DNA of 64,000 nucleotides, from the NCBI RefSeq assembly GCF_000006405.1, contig NW_003200605.1, positions 343,438 to 407,437 on the forward strand. The letters are read 5' to 3'. Positions 11,424-22,905 of this stretch are shown piece after piece. Each line of letters begins with the position of its first letter. Position 1 is the first letter of the stretch. Made by a program: the position numbers and the translations under genes. The DNA comes from Perkinsus marinus ATCC 50983. Lineage: Eukaryota > Perkinsozoa > Perkinsida > Perkinsidae. The notes under the pieces were generated by a model. The model made no database searches. It was given only the letters and a program-made list of their open reading frames with translations, and was not told the DNA's origin.

Positions 11424-12504
11424 TGCACACTTAAAATGTGTTGGCGGCCAGTGGCCGCTCACGACTACTATTATCCCTTGGATTGCTCAATAAGCTGGTC
11501 ATAAAACCTCAATTCAAGTCTCCTCTAGTGTACCACGCGCGCCGAAAAAATGTTGGAAAAGTCTCCCTACCGGGAATCGAACCCGCGACTGCTTTATAAA
11601 GACTTCTAGCCTAGCAGTTCTAGGAAGCTTGGATCTTAACAGAGTGACTTCAGCGAGTGAATGATCAGAATTGGGACTACTACGGCCATCACGTCAACTT
11701 GTAGTCGTAGATGAGGTGCTGCACTGAGTCCTACGAGGGCCCGAGTGCCAATCGCACGGTGGGACATGACGAGGGTGATGGAATGGAATGCAACACTTCG
11801 CATCCACGTACTATGCACGCTCTAGCTACTGAAGTTGCACTTCAATAACTCGTACTGGCTTGAGTTCGTAGTTTCATACAGCTACCACAAAACCTGCGCG
11901 CGTGCGGCTCAGCGCAATTAGTGTGCACGCGTACTCGTCCCTGTTGTCCCCCGAGTTATACACCATTTGAAAATCTCTCTATTCTCGATGCTTGAGTGAA
12001 GGTCCAGGCTTTCAGGGGGCAAATTCAAGCAAGCGTAACAAGTATTGCTCGTGCGTTCGCGACGCACGTCATTGTGATCGATCCGAACCAGAAAGTGGTG
12101 CAACCGGTCGAGACTGAAGTGACAGCAATCTGGCTGTCCAGGAGCACCTCGAGCCAGTTCCACCCTGGAATTTTCCTTTTACCTTTACTAGTTGCTTGGG
12201 AGACATTGCCTATGTGCCTGCGTGCTAGGCAATGTGACTGTGGGGTTGAGCCAATGCACGGCGTGTTGTGAGGTTCGAGATTATCACCGCCCACTGCTGC
12301 CTAGTTGGCTAACACTTAGTCTCACCCAACACTCCCAAATAACTGATGCGATGCGGTGGAGCGTGCCTTGAAGAGCTCAGATTTCGATGATGAAGGGCTT
12401 GTGCGTAAATCTGTTGTGGAATTATGTCTGGTAAGGAAAGGAAGTCAAGGGATGTGATACAGTTTCGGCATAAGATGAAGTTGTCTCTGTTGAGGATGTT
12501 TTTG

Positions 12505-12640
12505 TTGTCGCTCTGTTGTTGTTGTTGTTGGTGCTGTTGTTGTGGTCGTTGTTGTTGTATTTGTTGTGGTCGTTGTTGTTGTTGGCGATGTGACGAGGGT
12601 GAATGCACGCTGTTGTTGTGGATCCGTACTGAATTCATGT
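12505..12640. repeat. (GTT)n-rich triplet tract
   Basis: Imperfect GTT triplets with GTC and GTG interruptions. On the minus strand this reads as CAA runs that would encode poly-Gln or poly-Thr in artefactual frames. There is no evidence of a gene around it. Confidence 0.75.
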
Positions 12641-13899
12641 AACCTTAAATCATACAACGTGGTTTTCACGTTACACGTGGTATTGAGTTCAACTGGGTTA
12701 CGTGGCAAGGGGCCGTATGGGGTATGCAGTTGGCGTTCAAAGGCGATGAAGCACCTGGTGAATCCGTGACGCTATGTTGTTCTTTGTCGCTCTGTTGGCT
12801 CTAAGGGCCCAAAACCCGTGAAACGCATATGAAACTGGCTTCGTCTTAACCTGCCTTGTTGGGCTTACTCATAACTGTTCGAAGTGAGTTGGTTACAAAA
12901 ACACCGAGAAGGCGCTTGCCTCTCTAAACGGAAAATGAGACACAATAGTGAAGATTCGTACATCTGCTGTTCTGTTCTCCGTTTCAATCAGATCTTCGCC
13001 GCTCTTCCTTTCATGGACGAGTGATTGAGTCGAACTTCATTTCAGTGCACTCCAATATCGATTCACCCATCCCCCCAAAACTGATGTCCATTTCAGCGAG
13101 ATTGGCTTGCCTAATCGTGATATTATAGACCTTGTTCACTAAATTGAAATCCTGATGTAAACCGCGTCGCAAAACCGACCTCCTTTATGAACTAATATGA
13201 TGCGCTCTCAAGCGCCAAATAGATGTCCTCACTCGTGTATGTGGATTCCTCAACCGCGAACAGGCTAGTGGAGGAGGTATTCGCCAGATAGGTTCCTTAG
13301 TGGTATAGAACTGTCCCAGAAGGTTGACTCCCATACGAAACTCGAACGAAAACGACGGCTTTACCGATCGAAGCACCTATTCACACAACTGCATGCTTAT
13401 TGCAGACGCACAATCACCATCACCAACCTCCCCCTGTTCCTATCCATTGTACGTGCCCGTGTAGAGGCCTATGCCGCTAGTCAACACACACGTAACGACA
13501 CCAACAGACGGGCTTCAAGCACGGACTCAAAGTCCTGATTTGTGAGCACATCCACGTAATGCTCAGCATACGACTTCCGATATCATTGATTTGACTAACC
13601 TACCTTCTCCCGTTCGAGTGGTACAGTCGTGGTGGGAAAATTGCGGAAATCGCAGCCTCATCAACGGTCCATACTATGCGCTCAAAGTACTTCAACTATC
13701 TATCCAGCAAGCGAGCAATGCTTCGAGCAAAATGCCGAGATAGCCAAAACCATAGCATCTCGCCCATACTGCTGAGTCTCGTGCGAGGCTCTTCATCGTT
13801 CACTTGTGACGCAAATAACGCTACGCGGTCACTCGGTCAAGCCGAGGCAGGCAACTGAATATGCTAGTTAACATTCTCAGTGAACATTGCCATGGACCG

Positions 13900-14434
13900 G
13901 TTGTCTTATCAGCTCCTCGGCTCTGCTGAATCCGATGCAGGGTCGGGCCTAGCCGCAGGATAGTATGTAGGTGGATGGATGAAAGCACCTACTGCCGAGG
14001 ACAGTCGACCGGCCCAATGCTGAGGGACGTATGATACTGATGCACATATGCTCCTGAGAGATTCAGTACTGTTACACACACTGAGAGTGGAATCTCACTG
14101 CTGAACAGACTGCCACTCATCACGTGGGGGAGATTTCGTTCGTATAGCGCAGCGTTTGCTGTGGGTGTGGTAGTGCTATACTGATGGCCACTAGCATTGT
14201 CCACTGCCGAGCGCTGCGTCATAAAGGACTGTTCTGATACATCGACGCTGTCCTCGCTTCCAGTGGCGGTGCGTTTGGTACTACCACTGGTTGAATCTAC
14301 TTCTATACCTCCGAAAGCCTTCGTGATTCGGGACGAGCTCAGGTCTATTCTTGCGTTATGTGGATGGTAATATTTCCATCTGTGGTGTTACTCGTACGAT
14401 CATAATCACGCCGATTCGCACCTGTCTCGTTCAT
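13900..14434 (-). CDS. Possible Ser/Thr-rich hypothetical protein (fragment)
   Basis: On the minus strand an ATG at 14434 opens a short frame (NETGANRRDYDRTSNTTDG). A second block at about 14075-14340 keeps one open frame with a biased Ser/Thr composition (SSRITKAFGGIEVDSTSG and TATGSEDSVDVSEQSF). The two could be exons of one gene, but the join near 14345 does not have a convincing donor and the 3' end is unclear. No domain is recognised. This is weak evidence and could be chance. Confidence 0.25.
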
Positions 14435-14685
14435 CTTCCACCTTCCTCTTCTCGCGGTTTTCACGCGTACATCGGAGTATTCGCCCCGGCTGGTCTTGTC
14501 CGTTGGCCTCTACGACATTGACCATTGTCCAATCTTGTGCTATTTGGTGGAGTTACGCGGGAATGCAGGCTCTTCCTTAATGCTATCCGTTGCTGCCTCA
14601 GGCTGGCTGAATTTGGCTTCCGGTGAGGCTGAATGATCGAGATAGGACATACTCTTCACTAAATCCTCCAAGTGGGCCTAAGAAC

Positions 14686-14687
<2 letters not shown>

Positions 14688-14755
<68 letters not shown>
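14688..14755. repeat. (AGT)n microsatellite
   Basis: More than twenty uninterrupted AGT triplets. An open frame through it would encode poly-Ser, but that frame has no ATG start and no supporting homology, so it is treated as a simple repeat. Confidence 0.9.
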
Positions 14756-14756
<1 letters not shown>

Positions 14757-15799
14757 GCGGGGAGTTGTACAGGAACCTAGGATGTTCCCGGGAAGAACTC
14801 ATCGTGAGTTTTCCACATGGTTAAGAGCACAGTCTTCAATCAGTTTCCCATTTAAATGTCATCACAATAGGAACAATAGGTTTTTCTCATTGTTATCAAA
14901 CCCTAGGGAACTATATTTCTCAAAGCTGCTACTGGCAGTAGTAGTACTGGTAGCATTAGGCAGATTGACATCCAGCAAGGATTGTCAACAGTCAGTAGGT
15001 CCTTTCAGGTCATTTCGGATTCCCGCGGAGAACGCTGCACGTTGATGTCTCAAGAAAGTTGTAGATGTCCTCACCGACTCTCCAGAGGTGTGCAATTTCG
15101 CCAGCAAATTCGCTGTGTTGTCTTGATGGAAAGTCATGTCGTTGCCATGAGTTGCCGAAGGAATGGTATTGCTCTCTCTAGTCCACTCAAGAAAACTATC
15201 GGCGATGCTATTCGATTGAACGTCCGCATTGGTTGGTTGGCTACTCATTCACCAACTAAGGCCAGACGAACTAAGGCCAGACGAACACTTCTTGATGCTC
15301 TCGGCCGTCCCGAAAATAGGAAGCGCTTGCCGCTGTGACGATGCGCCAATCGCCAACTGTGAAAATGCAGTGTATGAGGGACACATTTCCATGCAAGCTC
15401 CTTGAGGTATCGCACGTACTCACAGCCTAGATCGCCCGAAACGACAGTCTAAGATATCGCCGCTTGGAGCTGTGGGTGAAACTGTGTACTCTCTGGTGAG
15501 GAGGTGTAGAAGTAACCATAGTATGTCTAGGCATTGAGGTGATCCGTCACTTCGTCTGTTCTTCTAGACTCCATTATAGGTTATTGCGTTATGCCAGTCA
15601 GTTGATAGTCTAAGACTATCAGTATATGAGGAGTTTACCAACACGGTAGACAAGTTTACAGGTAAGAACGAACTGACAGATCATCGTTACTATTATTCTC
15701 AATACGAAGGGAAAAAAAACTAGTGGTTGCGCTTGCGTGCGCATGCACGCACACTCACACTAAACTGCACGCATACTCTTAAAGTGTTGCAGCAACTAA

Positions 15800-16010
15800 T
15801 CCATTACAGTATCAGCGAAATCGATTTCCCCTTCCGTCGAAATAGAACTTACTTCAGACGTGCCCGCGAAACTGATTGTACTGATGACACGTGTCGTCAA
15901 AATTGATTTTTCTATCGAGTGTGCTGGCGAAATTGATCTTACTTAGGCATATCTTAGTTCGGATGATTGCTCACCCTGCGAAATTGATCTTACTAAACGC
16001 GAAATAGGCC
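15800..16010 (+). repeat. CGAAATTGA-type repeat, copy 2
   Basis: Variants of cgaaattgatcttact recur at roughly 30-60-base spacing. The block is the inverted counterpart of 6020-6215. Shorter related arrays are at about 11065-11230 and 51955-52235. Confidence 0.65.
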
Positions 16011-16529
16011 TTGAAAAGTTGTATACGTGTAGCCAAGGCCTAGGGGAAGGATATATCCCCCCGATATAATAGCGGGGAATTGAACCTGTGCCTACATGGT
16101 AGTAGCAATGTGCTCAAACCTTTTACGTCTTCGTCTTGTGTGACGGTCTCGGCTTAAGCACATGAAGGATTACATGCACTTGCAGTAATTTCTTGTCATC
16201 GAGATTATTCTGTGGCGCGCGAGAAATTCCTAGGACCTGCCACTCACCCGGTATTCTTTTGATATCTCCAGAGGGCGCTCCCAGGATGGAGTTTTATATC
16301 CAATCTTAGGGGCGCTCGTGAAGCTCAGAAGAGATCTATTAAACACGCCGTCGTCACTTAGTTGAGCGAACAGCATGCTGGACCGTCTGTGTTGGACGCG
16401 CTCGCCACTTCTATACTCTTCTCCTCCGTCACTGGTGTGCCGTCAGGAGTACATGTCTTGTCTGTAGGGCATTGTTGTCGTCTTTGTTGTTAATCTCCCT
16501 CTTTAACAACACCGCTCTATTGATTATTC

Positions 16530-17881
16530 ATGGGGTGCACCAGTAGCAAACAGGAGATTGACCATCCGGCCACAACATCATCGACGCTATCTCGTCCTCC
16601 AACTAGGACGCCCTACACCCCTCGTAAGGGTGCCCCTCTTGATGCCACTGGTGCTGTTAGTGCTTCGACCACTGCATCTGGCAGGGACCAGCCACAGGAA
16701 GTCGAAAAGTAACTTCACATCTCTATGAAGAACCTTAGCATGCTATTCAGGTCATCGGCGTCGTCAACTCCTCCTACCACAGAAGAGTCCTCTACCAAGC
16801 GTAGGGAGAGGGATGAGTTTGATTTTAGTAGTGGCGATGAAGATACTACTAGAAGTGGGTACAGTATTAGTTGCGAATTTCGGGGGGATTATTCTCATAT
16901 AGGAGCCCCCCGGCCTAAGCGTAAAGGTGACGGACTCATCCCGCCCTGGGATGAAGTGGCTGAGCGGCAGAGGGCCTTGGAGGATCGACAGAGAATGAGA
17001 AGGGAAAGGGAGATGCTACGAATGCAGCAACAGCAACAGCAGATGGAAGGTGGCCAGAATGATGATGTCGACGCTTCGATATGTTATTATCATTAGGGCC
17101 GAGCCCTAGAGGGCCAACCCCGGGAGGTTATGCTCAGCGCGTGAGCCCTAGGTCTTCCGCATTATAGTGAGTCTCCAACTACTACCTCAATGCTCCTGGA
17201 CCTGTCTTTGTGTAGCGCTAGGACGGCCTCTCCTCGTCGCAGTCGGCCACCGCCCTCTGGGAGCTCCTTGGCGGCGTATCCTTATTATCAGCAGTACACC
17301 CCGAGATCAACAGTACATAGTCGCTCTCCCTCCCCTCGGGTAGCCTCTTTGACCCCTAGAGGGACCCCTAGGGAGGGCCGATCTCGGGCTTCCTATGATC
17401 ATCATCCTGACGCTGCTGCTGCTGCGGGATATGGTATGCTTCCTCGTCGGTACCTACAGCGCACTTCCTCGACTGCATCGGTATCGTACTATTACCAGCA
17501 ACAGAGCCCCAGAGGAGCCCCCAACTTCACACCAAGGGCTTATCAACAGGCGAGCCCTCGTGGAGGGGGCATGGCCAACTACCCGCCACCTAGCCCTAGA
17601 GGGTACCAACATTGGTAACCTTCGTACTGTAATGTTGTTGTTATCATTAGGGCCACTCCGAGGGTCGGTGTAGCTACCCCTAGAGGACGAACTTCAGTAG
17701 TAGCTAGTGGTGATCCCTACGTGCTGGGAACTCCTCGAGGGTCAGCATCAGCTTCACCTTTACATTATCAACCTCCCTCGAGGGTAATACTCACACTCCT
17801 CATGAGCACCTGTGATTACGTTTTCAGAAACGCCAGTTGGATCTAACGGTCAGGCGGCATCGACAACATGTAACCCAGTGA
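16530..17881 (+). CDS. Predicted N-myristoylated protein with SPRG/TPRG repeats
   Basis: Six exons: 16530-16708, 16751-17049, 17097-17166, 17216-17614, 17651-17783 and 17828-17881. The joins are in phase and give 377 residues. Introns are only 42, 47, 49, 36 and 44 nt. The N-terminus MGCTSSKQ is a textbook acylation signal: Gly2 for myristoylation and Cys3 for palmitoylation, so the protein should sit on a membrane face. A charged, Gln-rich segment (residues ~110-155) is followed by a long disordered region in which Ser/Thr-Pro-Arg-Gly units recur (PSPRGP, TPRGTPREG, SPRGGG, ATPRGR, GTPRGS), mixed with Tyr and Gln. SPR and TPR are typical proline-directed kinase sites. No folded domain is recognised. 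The last exon is the weakest; more exons may follow in the next kilobase. Confidence 0.72.
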
Positions 17882-18888
17882 TAGGAGGTAAGCACTGCTC
17901 AGTAGTTGGGACGCTGTAGCCCTATGCTCGTGTAGTGTCAGTTGACGACTACGGTATCGCACTCTCCCTGGAGTCGCCAATTTTATCAATGTGCTTCATA
18001 GTAAGTTGCAGGAGTGTATTGCCGTCGGTACTCAGATGGTACTCAGGTATACCTCCTGTTTCGCCGTGATATGCTGCTGCTCAGTGGACTCTCGAACGCT
18101 TTCCTTGTCGGTCTATTACTATTGCATTCATGCAATGGATTAATCACGAGCATCATCATTATTTCTGTCCTATTTTCAAATCCAACGTACCCCTATCATC
18201 ATCATCATCAACCGTTATACCACCAACACGTCCAGGATTAGCCGTGTTTGGAGGTAGGACGACGACTACGACGGCGACGACGCATTTTCCCATGTACATA
18301 AGCAGTGGGTTATCCCCATATACCATTCACTACTAGTACTACTACTGCACTGCTCCATAGTACTTCGGTTCTACTGCTAGGTCGTGGTGTCGACATTCTT
18401 TACACCATTAGAAAGCGACTTGTGCTTCCCACTACCGCCTAGAGAAGCGTTAGGAATTGCTGTACTATATTTTAGCTACTATCCTTGTAGGAGATGGTTC
18501 CACGAAGTGACGGTACCCCCCTCACAAAGGGCCACCCCCTAAAAGCGGTAGTAGCCCTAAGTCGTCCTCTACCGTCGCCAGCTTACCCGAGTTTCGTAGT
18601 TCCCCCTTCCTCTGTGTTGTGGTTGCGCTCATCTTCATGGTGTTGATTGTTGTCAGTTTATGACCCAAATGTCCTCAGGATCATCGTTCGTCGCAGATTT
18701 CCTCATGGCCAGGTCTCCAGCGTTCGTAAGGCTGGACCTACTCCCCCTAAAAGATATTCCTTGCAGGTGCTGGTCTTCTTCCTTGTTGCCGCTGCTCTTG
18801 TTTACTATCTCGTACTCCTTATCACATCAGCTGAGGATGTAGGTCATAGTCCCACTTAGGGAAAGAGTCTAGGTCGGCCTCTTGCACG
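17882..18888 (+). other. Possible further exons, unresolved
   Basis: Several plus-strand coding-like pieces occur between the SPRG-repeat gene and the phosphatase gene: a His-rich piece at about 18180-18240 (TYPYHHHHQPLYHQ), a Ser/Pro piece at about 18520-18600 (GPPPKSGSSPKSSS), and a piece at about 18740-18859 with one hydrophobic helix (VLVFFLVAAALVYYLVLLI). They may be 3' exons of the upstream gene or a small membrane protein. I could not join them with confidence. Confidence 0.3.
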
Positions 18889-20482
18889 ATGGATGCCTCT
18901 CAGGTCAAGACGAAGCTGTTGGCGATACCGAGAGCATCTCTGCATTTCTTCCTCTCAAAGGACCGCAAGTGGAAACAACCGTCTGATACCCGAATCGTGA
19001 GGAGATGCTGGCGTACACTTGTAGAGAATATCGACTTTCCGCTGTAGATTTTGGAGGAGTCGAGAGCCTTCCCTGAGAGAGCCCACCGGAAGCGCATCAT
19101 ATTCCTGAGACACGGAGAGAGTATGTGGAATGTGGTTTTCAACAAAGGTCGGCGTTGTGGCATCAATATATGCTTATCAACTCTGCCGTCGTGTTGGGTG
19201 CAGGATTCGGCCCGTCGTTTCCGTTGAGGTTGTTGAAGTGCTCGATAAAAGAGTTGGAGCTGATGCCTACTGCGGATTCGCTGTAATGTGTTCGCTAGGG
19301 GGGTGGGGTTATTGTTGGCATTCGTATAAGGTACTGGGATGCTCCTATTTCGCCAGATGGAATTCAGCAGAGTTTGAAGTTACTCAACTGGATTGAAAAC
19401 AATAAGAAAACCAACGAGTATGCGCGAATTCTCGCAGGGGACGACCACGGTAATAGTCAGTGGTTGTATAGGAAAGGAATTTGGCATATTCAGAGCATAC
19501 TTCTGTTATGGCGTCCTCGAATTTGCGGAGAGCTGTGTCTACCGGGATGATAGCATTATCAGCAAGGCTGTTGCAAAATGAAGATGCACCTTCCACTGGA
19601 GGGCACAAGCAGGAGCAGATCTACGTCATGAGTGCCCTACAGGTGATAGATGTTAGTATGGGGGTTGGGAGAGATGAAGGTCTCAGGAGATGACTCGGAA
19701 TGTGGATGGTTTTGCTCTGACGCCCAAGAAGGGTATTCCTGGTCCCAGTTTTGTCGAAGTTGCGGAACCTAAAATCAAGGGTGTGGTTGATTTCTATTCA
19801 GAGCACAAGCTTAGCGGGAAGTAAGGCATTTTCTGCGTTTATCCGTCGTGTAGTTGGCAATAGGTTTAACGACGGATCGAAGCCCCTCAGTTCGAATGGC
19901 CTGATGAGGTTTCATGAGTTCTGCGACTGGTGTTTCAACAGTAGGTGGTATCAGTTGATTGTTGGGTAGTTTTGGTCAGGTCCGATGGCGCGCGATGTGG
20001 ACTGTGTTATAGCGATTGGACATTCTCTTTATTTCCGAGGTGAGGTGGTGACCATCACGGTGTGAGTATACTTGTGATTGTTTCAAGAATTCTTCAACGC
20101 GTTCCTTCCCCGAGGCGTACGAACACCCGCAAGATCTAACAAGATGCTCAACTGTGGCATTACTACTTTCGAGTTAGTCTCTACTGGCAAAGGAAAGTAA
20201 TATCGAGTGAAGGGTTGTTGGCACTACTGAATGCATAATGCCAGCCGCCCGCGGCGTAGTGGACGACTGTATAGGGTCGCTTTGAAGATAGTCGTCATGG
20301 AGGTGCCATTGACTTTGTACATTTTTGTATCATTTCTCCGTATACTCTTTTTCCTTGAAATGGTGATTGATTTGTATAAATGGGAGATTCGTTGTTTGAT
20401 CAGATACGCCATCGATCCCAAATCGGTGGAGTTGGTATACGGCGGTTTTCACGGTGTGAAGGACACTAAGCATCTCGACTAA
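18889..20482 (+). CDS. Histidine phosphatase superfamily protein (phosphoglycerate mutase-like)
   Basis: Ten exons: 18889-18996, 19048-19147, 19204-19282, 19331-19450, 19495-19642, 19687-19820, 19864-19940, 19980-20039, 20088-20196 and 20404-20482. Every join preserves phase, and the sum is 337 residues plus stop. Nine introns: 51, 56, 48, 44, 44, 43, 39, 48 and 207 nt. The catalytic motif FLRHGESMWN (phospho-accepting His) lies near residue 56. The second catalytic His is in the C-terminal IGHSLYFR block. Intermediate conserved blocks include SNLRRAVSTG and NVDGFALTPKKGIPGP. The start at 18889 is the first ATG in the first exon. By family it transfers or hydrolyses phosphate from a small molecule or protein through a phosphohistidine; the substrate cannot be told. 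The last intron is unusually long and encloses a hydrophobic frame, probably by chance. Confidence 0.9.
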
Positions 20483-22905
20483 GCGTTAGAATGAGAAGAC
20501 CCAGGTTGTGTTTGTTCAGTGTTGCTATCTTACCTGCAATTCGTTTTTCCAACACGCCTACATGTACCTTGCATTGAGTGTTATATCGGAACAACCCGAT
20601 GAGAACGGTGATGCGTTAGGAATGCACAAAACAAATCTTGCGATTGGCCTGGAAGTGGTTCAAGAGGAACGTAATGAGGAGTTCGGTTATCACCTGGGTC
20701 AAGCAGATTCCTAGAGCACCTACACGCTTCTATAAGGGGATCGAGAAAAAGGGCCCCACCCCCGTAATTTATCAATGCATGCGGATATCAGACAGGTTCA
20801 ATCACAATTTTAAAGCACTCGGCGAGCTCTTTCCAGTGGTGGTCTTTCATACTCTTGACACTCGCTGAGTAATACCGAAAAGAAAAAACCATATGTAGAG
20901 AAAAGTTCTGGCAGAGTCCATTTTGCTGTATTCGCGTCTATCTATGGTTCAACTTTCTGATACCATAGGCGCCCCAACCAGGTTTACCGTTCCAAAACCA
21001 AAGGATGGAATATCGTCGCATATCGCTAAGTTGGCCTATCGATAGAAGGAAACACTGCAGGAATGGAATCTGCCAGGACTATTCCCTATACACGGCTTTC
21101 TTTTACGGTTACGCCTCAAGCCCTGTAATGTAGAATTACGGCGCCGTAACGGGTCTTACGGAGATGCAGAGGACGAAACCAGGATTGGTCATTCAAGACG
21201 CCTATTCAAGAGATATATTCAATGTGAATGCGCATGCGCAGACGAGGCCGGCTCGGCAGTTCCGGGCCAGCCTGGGGGTAAGACGGAAGGGCGGCTAGTA
21301 AATGCGAAACCAAATGTTACTCTTTCAGCGGTTCGGTTGAATTCGAGCCACCAGAAATGAGTTTAACCACGATTTGAGCTATGGTGGAGTGCATTACAGC
21401 GAATGTTTCCGACACAATCCCAAAAAGGCAGTTCAGCACCAACCGTCAAGTCCTAAGGCCTTCCCTTAACCGTCAACTGCTTACGTTACGCACACCGTAA
21501 CGTGAACGTAGAAAAATGTTACGCTGCTCGTCTATAGATATGAAGAGTGTGGAATTGATTCAACTACCGTTGGAGAAAACTCGTGAAAATCTTCGAACTG
21601 GCGTCTGAGTTTGTCTGATATTCATACACGCTGGGATATTCCGAGGGGTGGCCCGTTTTCTTCATCACCTGCAAACCTGCCACTACTAGGGTGCGTTGTG
21701 ACGATAAACAGACATTATGCTAGATGGAGCGTATGCGTGAGCACACTCAAGCAGTCGAAATAAGTACACTATAATTTCATAAGAGTTCCCGGAACGGTTC
21801 CGCCGAGGTCAACTTACGCAGCAAGTGTAGTAGAAGTGATGACTTCAACGTCAGTCGTATGACCTCCCAACTATGTGAACTAAAGACACTCGGCTGAAAA
21901 TGTGGTCCCCGAGCTGAGGAGTATAATATATATCAAGATAACCACAACAGTGGAGAGTTTAAAGATACTGTAGAAAAATTAGATGCCAGCTGTCTGTGTT
22001 ATGTGAAAACTACGACCATCGAATAGGGATCAAAATAGGATTATATGATACCGTTGGAAGAATTAGAGTAGAGAGATAGTTAACGTTGAGGTAGGGCAGT
22101 GTCAGATGTCACGAGAGGCTTGTCTACATTCAGCTGGGAGGGAGACTATCGCAGAGTTTGTCAAATTGGCAGCGAGTTGAATATGTCCAGCTGCTGCTGC
22201 AGTGATGATAGGCGGCAACCAGTACTCTCCCGAGCAGTTGTGACAGTGGTGCCTCAGGGGGGCCTAAGAACTTGCCTTGACACCAGGCTACCAGAACGCC
22301 GCCCACCTGAGGGAAGCTGCCGGAACCAGCGTATACGGGAGAATGCCGAGCCTGAATGATGTGTGAGAGCAGTGGACCAGCACGGTCACTCACCAGAGTC
22401 TCCTGTGCTTTGAGGAGGCCAGCCATTATCTTGGTCATTGCTATACTGCCAGGGATGGTATCGGTCGTTGGTGAAGGGTAGTAGGAGTAATGAGCCGGAG
22501 ACCACTCTTGAGGTGGTGTCACCTGTCTACAGTGTCACCACCTTCCTCGAACGCTCCACACTACCCTTGACACGTTCAAGGGAAGCTGTGCTTCGTCGTC
22601 CGGGAATACATAACCATTCAATGCCGCCTCGGCAGCACTCGCCTGAAACACCTATTACGTTAAGGGGACCGCCGTCACTACCTCAGCATCCGATGCCATC
22701 ACTGCTGATACTGTCATAGTACCATGATCAGCATCCTCATCATCAACAGCAGTGATGTGTAGAATCGAACCATACGGTGTGAGGAGATCAGTCACATCGG
22801 AGAAGCTTCTGGAGAGCACACTTTGCATCTATTCGACTGACTAAGGTCGACCCTCACTTGTAGGACGGTATGTTCCCTATAGAGAGATGCCTCCCAACAG
22901 GGTCG
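20483..22905. other. Intergenic region, remnant-like repeat at 21.0-21.7 kb
   Basis: No complete gene is supported. The stretch at about 21055-21115 and 21595-21640 shares short ordered blocks (GGAATCTGCCAG, ACACGG..TTTCT, GAGTTTGTCTGATATTCA) with 55410-55560, so both are copies of one degenerate dispersed sequence. Minus-strand frames at 22124-22522 could be a 3' exon of the RRM gene, but I could not join them. Confidence 0.45.

Larger units (their letters stand above)
10579..13900. other. Gene-poor region with satellites and palindromes
   Basis: I see no supportable gene. Contents are a GTA microsatellite at about 10705-10745, a CGAAATTGA-type repeat at about 11065-11230, a 26-bp palindrome at 11398-11423, a tRNA-B-box-like string on the minus strand at about 11560-11580, and GTT/GTC triplet runs at about 12505-12640. 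The upstream exon or exons of the MFS transporter may lie within the first 200 bases. Confidence 0.5.
14435..16529. other. Region with AGT microsatellite and dispersed repeats, no clear gene
   Basis: Contains the (AGT)n tract at about 14688-14755 and the plus-oriented CGAAATTGA-type repeat at 15800-16010. A minus-strand frame from an ATG at 15248 (SSQPTNADVQSNSIADSFLE) has a plausible composition but no family and no partner exons that I can join. The last 60 bases before 16530 are the 5' flank of the next gene. Confidence 0.45.

Noticed and set aside
14623-15045. Frame encoding a long poly-Ser run and a hydrophobic helix
   Set aside because: It has no ATG start (it begins with GTG), the Ser run is the AGT microsatellite, and the rest has no recognisable features.
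20231-20403. Separate small membrane-protein gene inside the phosphatase gene
   Set aside because: The hydrophobic frame lies within the last intron. Skipping it joins the phosphatase exons in phase and restores the family's C-terminal block.
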